8,281 nucleotides of DNA from Gammaproteobacteria bacterium (GTDB taxonomy: Bacteria; Pseudomonadota; Gammaproteobacteria; JALTLT01). Shown one piece after another: positions 6,282 to 8,281 of the stretch (the first letter of the stretch is position 1; the number at the start of each line of letters is the position of its first letter). The stretch covers positions 1 through 8,281 of the forward strand of contig JALTLT010000021.1 in the NCBI GenBank assembly GCA_027001815.1. Direction: 5' to 3'. Made by a program: the position numbers and the translations under genes. The notes beneath the pieces were generated by a model. That model saw only the letters and a program-made list of their open reading frames with translations. It ran no database searches and had not been told where the DNA came from.

Positions 6282-6395
6282 ATGAGTGATACCACCCGCA
6301 AACTGACCGAGTTCTGTTACCGCTGCATCTTTGGCGGTATCGTCGTACTCTCCCTCATCACCTTCGCCGTGCTGGTCTGGGTCTCCACCCTCTGA
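6282..6395 (+). CDS. 37-aa single-span membrane protein
   Basis: GGAGGAG at 6269-6275 lies 6 bases before ATG 6282, one of the strongest ribosome binding sites in the window. The peptide starts MSDTTRKLTEFCYRC and continues with the hydrophobic run IFGGIVVLSLITFAVLVWVS (residues 16-35), ending two residues later with TL. This is one transmembrane helix with a short, mildly basic N-terminal tail, presumably cytoplasmic, carrying two cysteines (Cys12, Cys15 in CYRC). I recognise no family. Small single-span proteins often act as accessory subunits of membrane complexes or regulators of transporters. The divergent chemoreceptor on one side and convergent ParA gene on the other are possible but unproven partners. 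It appears to be transcribed alone. Confidence 0.8.
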   Translation: MSDTTRKLTEFCYRCIFGGIVVLSLITFAVLVWVSTL

Positions 6396-6420
6396 ACAGC
6401 TCCGGCCGGGCCTCTCCCTC

Positions 6421-6438
6421 CCGCCTCCTGCGGGGCGG
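6421..6438. terminator. GC hairpin between convergent genes, possible terminator
   Basis: CCGCCTC (6421-6427) pairs with GGGGCGG (6432-6438), one wobble, four-base loop. It lies between the stop codons of the 37-aa gene and the ParA gene. No U-run follows on either strand, so intrinsic termination is doubtful. Confidence 0.3.
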
Positions 6439-6468
6439 AAGGGGGGTGTGTGCCCGTGGCAGGCGTGA

Positions 6469-7113
6469 TCAGGCGGCGGGCAGGCTGCGCTTGCTCCGCA
6501 GCCACTTGAGGAGAGGCTCCCACTGCTCCATGTCGTGGGCCACCAGGGAGGGGGCCAGTTCGAAGATGCCGACTCCCCGTTCGGCGGCACGGATGTAGTT
6601 CTGGGTTTCGCGCAGGGTGGTGACGAAAGGCACCCCGATACCCTTGAGAAAGTGGTGGAGTTCCTGATAGATGAGGGTATTCTCCCGCACCCGGTTGGCC
6701 ACCACGGCGACCTTCACCTGTTTCTTCTCAACCCGCCCCAGGTGCAGCAGATGCTCCACGTAGCGGCCGGCTGCCCGGATATCGATGGGTGACGGCAGGA
6801 CCGGGACGACGATGGTCTGGGCGCGGCGGACGAAGGCCGAGAGCGCCTTGCCCTGCACCCCGGCCGGAGCATCGATGATCACGTAGTCAGTACTGCGCGG
6901 AACCCGGGTACCCCCTTCCCAGGCGCGCACACCGCGGATCGGGGGCAGGTACTCGGGGCGCATCTCCAGCCAGTCGATGCTCGAGCCCTGGGGATCGAAG
7001 TCCTCGAGCACCACATTGGCCTCTTCCCATACCGCGTAGTAACTGGCCAGGTTGGTGGCGAGGGTTGTCTTGCCGCAACCACCCTTGGGGTTGAGAAGCA
7101 ATATGGTCCGCAT
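6469..7113 (-). CDS. Orphan ParA/MinD-type ATPase
   Basis: A 214-aa P-loop ATPase of the ParA family. The deviant Walker A motif is PKGGCGKTT (residues 9-17, with the signature Lys10 and Lys15). Walker A' is EDFDPQGSS (36-44, Asp40). Walker B is YVIIDAPAG (77-85, Asp81). Such ATPases dimerise on ATP, bind non-specific DNA and position plasmids, chromosomes or protein complexes. No parB-like gene, centromere-like iterons or origin is visible, and the protein lacks an N-terminal helix-turn-helix, so a chromosomal orphan positioning role is more likely than plasmid partition. The ATG at 7113-7111 has GGGAG about 8 bases upstream. The chemoreceptor gene lies about 490 bases beyond the ParA stop. 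ParA-like proteins position chemoreceptor clusters in some bacteria, which is the only hint of a partner here. Confidence 0.9.
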   Translation of the reverse strand: MRTILLLNPKGGCGKTTLATNLASYYAVWEEANVVLEDFDPQGSSIDWLEMRPEYLPPIRGVRAWEGGTRVPRSTDYVIIDAPAGVQGKALSAFVRRAQTIVVPVLPSPIDIRAAGRYVEHLLHLGRVEKKQVKVAVVANRVRENTLIYQELHHFLKGIGVPFVTTLRETQNYIRAAERGVGIFELAPSLVAHDMEQWEPLLKWLRSKRSLPAA

Positions 7114-7277
7114 GGTTCATTCTCCCTGCCGCTCTCTCCGCCGGCCGGAACCCCCCGGCTCCGGCGTTCGGGGCCCATCCCGTCGGGTGGGCGTCTCCAG
7201 GACCCGACAGGCCGTGTGAATAACCTTAGCACCTCCGGGTCCACCGGCCAATCACCCCGCACACCCTCCTCTCTTCA
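7114..7277 (-). promoter_or_regulatory. Upstream region of the ParA gene with a weak promoter candidate
   Basis: The region between copy 3 of the structured element and the ParA start contains, on the minus strand, TTGGCC (7251-7246) and TAAGGT (7228-7223) with 17-base spacing, a weak sigma-70-like pair. A GCCGGA/TCCGGC inverted repeat (about 7144-7165) falls in the would-be leader. Nothing else stands out. Confidence 0.25.
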
Positions 7278-7447
7278 CTACCAGGATGTTGAAAAAGGCC
7301 GTCCTGGCCTTTTTCAACGCCGGAAGCCGAAAATGCGATTTCCGGCTTCCTCACGTTTTCAATGATCTTTCGTCATTGAAAACGGCGGTGCATCCCTGCA
7401 CCGCAGCACAGGCTGCAGAAAAACGGAGTTTTTCAACAACCTGCTAC
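7278..7447 (-). mobile_element. Structured MITE-like element, copy 3, inverted, with CTAC target duplication
   Basis: The 162-bp core (7282-7443) is the inverted counterpart of copy 1, identical at 151 of 162 positions by hand alignment. Seven of the 11 differences fall in hairpin loops or the linker between hairpins, two in one H1 arm and the rest at the top of H3 and the H1 end. Stems in plus coordinates are H5 7288-7318 (13 bp perfect), H4 7322-7350, H3 7354-7384, H2 7385-7404 (loop TCCC, GGGA on the other strand) and H1 7409-7443, partly decayed to 13/16 pairs. Perfect 4-bp direct repeats CTAC flank it (7278-7281, 7444-7447). The right-hand repeat contains the ubiD stop codon, so the element begins directly after that gene and is read as its 3' end. 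Confidence 0.85.
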
Positions 7448-8281
7448 CGGAGCAGCGGGATGCCCAGCTCCTCCCACATGGCGTCCACCCGCGCCTTCAC
7501 CTCGTCGCTCATGCGGATCGGCCGTCCCCACTCCCGGCTGGTCTCCCCGGGCCACTTGGAGGTGGCATCGAAACCGATCTTGGAGCCGAGACCGGAGACC
7601 GGTGAGGCGAAATCGAGGTAGTCGATGGGGGTGTTCTCGATGAGGGTGGTGTCGCGGGCGGGGTCCATGCGGGTGGTCATGGCCCAGATCACGTCCCGCC
7701 AGTCGCGGACATCCACGTCGTCGTCGGTGACGATGACGAACTTGGTGTACATGAACTGGCGCAGGAAGGACCAGACTCCCAGCATCACCCGCTTGGCGTG
7801 TCCGGGATACTGTTTCTTCATGGAGACCACCGCCAGGCGGTAGGAACACCCCTCCGGAGGCAGATAGAAGTCGACGATCTCCGGGAACTGCTTCTGCAGG
7901 ATCGGCACGAACACCTCGTTCAGGGCCACCCCCAGCACCGCCGGCTCGTCGGGGGGGCGGCCCGTGTAGGTGCTGTGGTAGATCGGATTGCGACGCTGGG
8001 TGATCCGTTCGATGGTGAAGACCGGGAAGCGCTCCACCTCGTTGTAATAGCCGGTGTGATCGCCGAAGGGCCCCTCTTCCGCCTCCTCTCCCGGATGGAT
8101 CACCCCCTCCAGGACGAACTCCGCCGAAGCGGGCACCTGCAGGTCGGAGCCAAGACACGGCACCACCTCCGTCTTGCCCCCCCGCAGCAGGCCGGCGAAG
8201 GCGTACTCGGAGAGGGTATCGGGGACCGGCGTCACCGCACCCAGGATGGTGGCGGGATCGGCACCGAGGGCAACCGCCACC
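7444..8281 (-). CDS. ubiD: 4-hydroxy-3-polyprenylbenzoate decarboxylase, C-terminal part
   Basis: UbiD removes the carboxyl group from polyprenyl-hydroxybenzoate in ubiquinone synthesis, using prenylated FMN made by UbiX. About 279 codons are visible, roughly the last 55% of a protein usually near 490-500 aa; the start lies beyond the right edge. Highly characteristic stretches are EEGPFGDHTGYYNEVERFPV, IYHSTYTGRPPDEPAVLGVA, LPPEGCSYRLAVVSMKKQYP, GVWSFLRQFMYTKFVIVTDD, TTRMDPARDT, YLDFASPVSGLGSK and KWPGETSREWGRPI, which I recognise as nearly the same in E. coli UbiD. The acidic residues of EGPFGDHTG belong to the active-site region of the family. The protein ends ELGIPLLR at TAG (7446-7444), slightly shorter at the C-terminus than E. 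coli. The stop codon is part of the direct repeat flanking element copy 3. Confidence 0.97.
   Translation of the reverse strand, partial: VAVALGADPATILGAVTPVPDTLSEYAFAGLLRGGKTEVVPCLGSDLQVPASAEFVLEGVIHPGEEAEEGPFGDHTGYYNEVERFPVFTIERITQRRNPIYHSTYTGRPPDEPAVLGVALNEVFVPILQKQFPEIVDFYLPPEGCSYRLAVVSMKKQYPGHAKRVMLGVWSFLRQFMYTKFVIVTDDDVDVRDWRDVIWAMTTRMDPARDTTLIENTPIDYLDFASPVSGLGSKIGFDATSKWPGETSREWGRPIRMSDEVKARVDAMWEELGIPLLR

Noticed and set aside
6469..7113. Plasmid partition locus
   Set aside because: No ParB, iterons or replication gene are visible, and the neighbours are core chromosomal genes such as ubiD and nei.
2128..7447. Repeats as a CRISPR array, integron attC sites or plasmid iterons
   Set aside because: The copies are long, far apart, in both orientations, internally palindromic and not regularly spaced, and no cas, integrase or replication gene is present.

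Overview
The window is GC-rich bacterial chromosome. Nei and the visible part of UbiD align closely to the E. coli proteins as I remember them, which points to a gammaproteobacterium. The c-type-haem chemoreceptor and the NrfJ-like lipoprotein would suit a respiratory or sulfur-oxidising lineage such as the Chromatiales, but that is a guess from gene content.

Layout, left to right. Only the first codons of a minus-strand gene are visible at the left edge. Then come about 680 bases with no recognisable gene, followed by a plus-strand pair: an unrecognised 183-aa protein and, 4 bases later, endonuclease VIII (nei). Next, mostly on the minus strand, lie a NrfJ-like two-domain lipoprotein, a broken transposase-like relic (plus strand), a 141-aa conserved-looking protein, a methyl-accepting chemotaxis protein with a periplasmic haem-type CVACH motif, a 37-aa single-span membrane protein (plus strand), an orphan ParA-type ATPase, and the C-terminal part of ubiD running off the right edge. 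The proteins do not form one pathway. DNA repair, ubiquinone synthesis, redox sensing/chemotaxis and ATPase-driven positioning sit side by side as short transcription units.

The main discovery is in the gaps. Three intergenic elements of about 155-162 bp each hold the same ordered series of five hairpins. Two copies (2132-2293 plus, 7282-7443 minus) are 151/162 identical by hand alignment, have terminal inverted repeats starting CAGG, and are flanked by perfect but different 4-bp direct repeats (TTAA and CTAC), as expected of transposed MITE-like elements. The third (about 4057-4211) has largely different sequence but the same hairpin order. It keeps an identical GGGA tetraloop and has compensatory base-pair changes in two stems. 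This looks like a family of mobile, structure-constrained repeats of which at least two lineages coexist in one genome. One copy inserted exactly at the ubiD stop codon without damaging the gene. Copies 1 and 3 are inverted relative to each other and bracket about 5 kb of the window.
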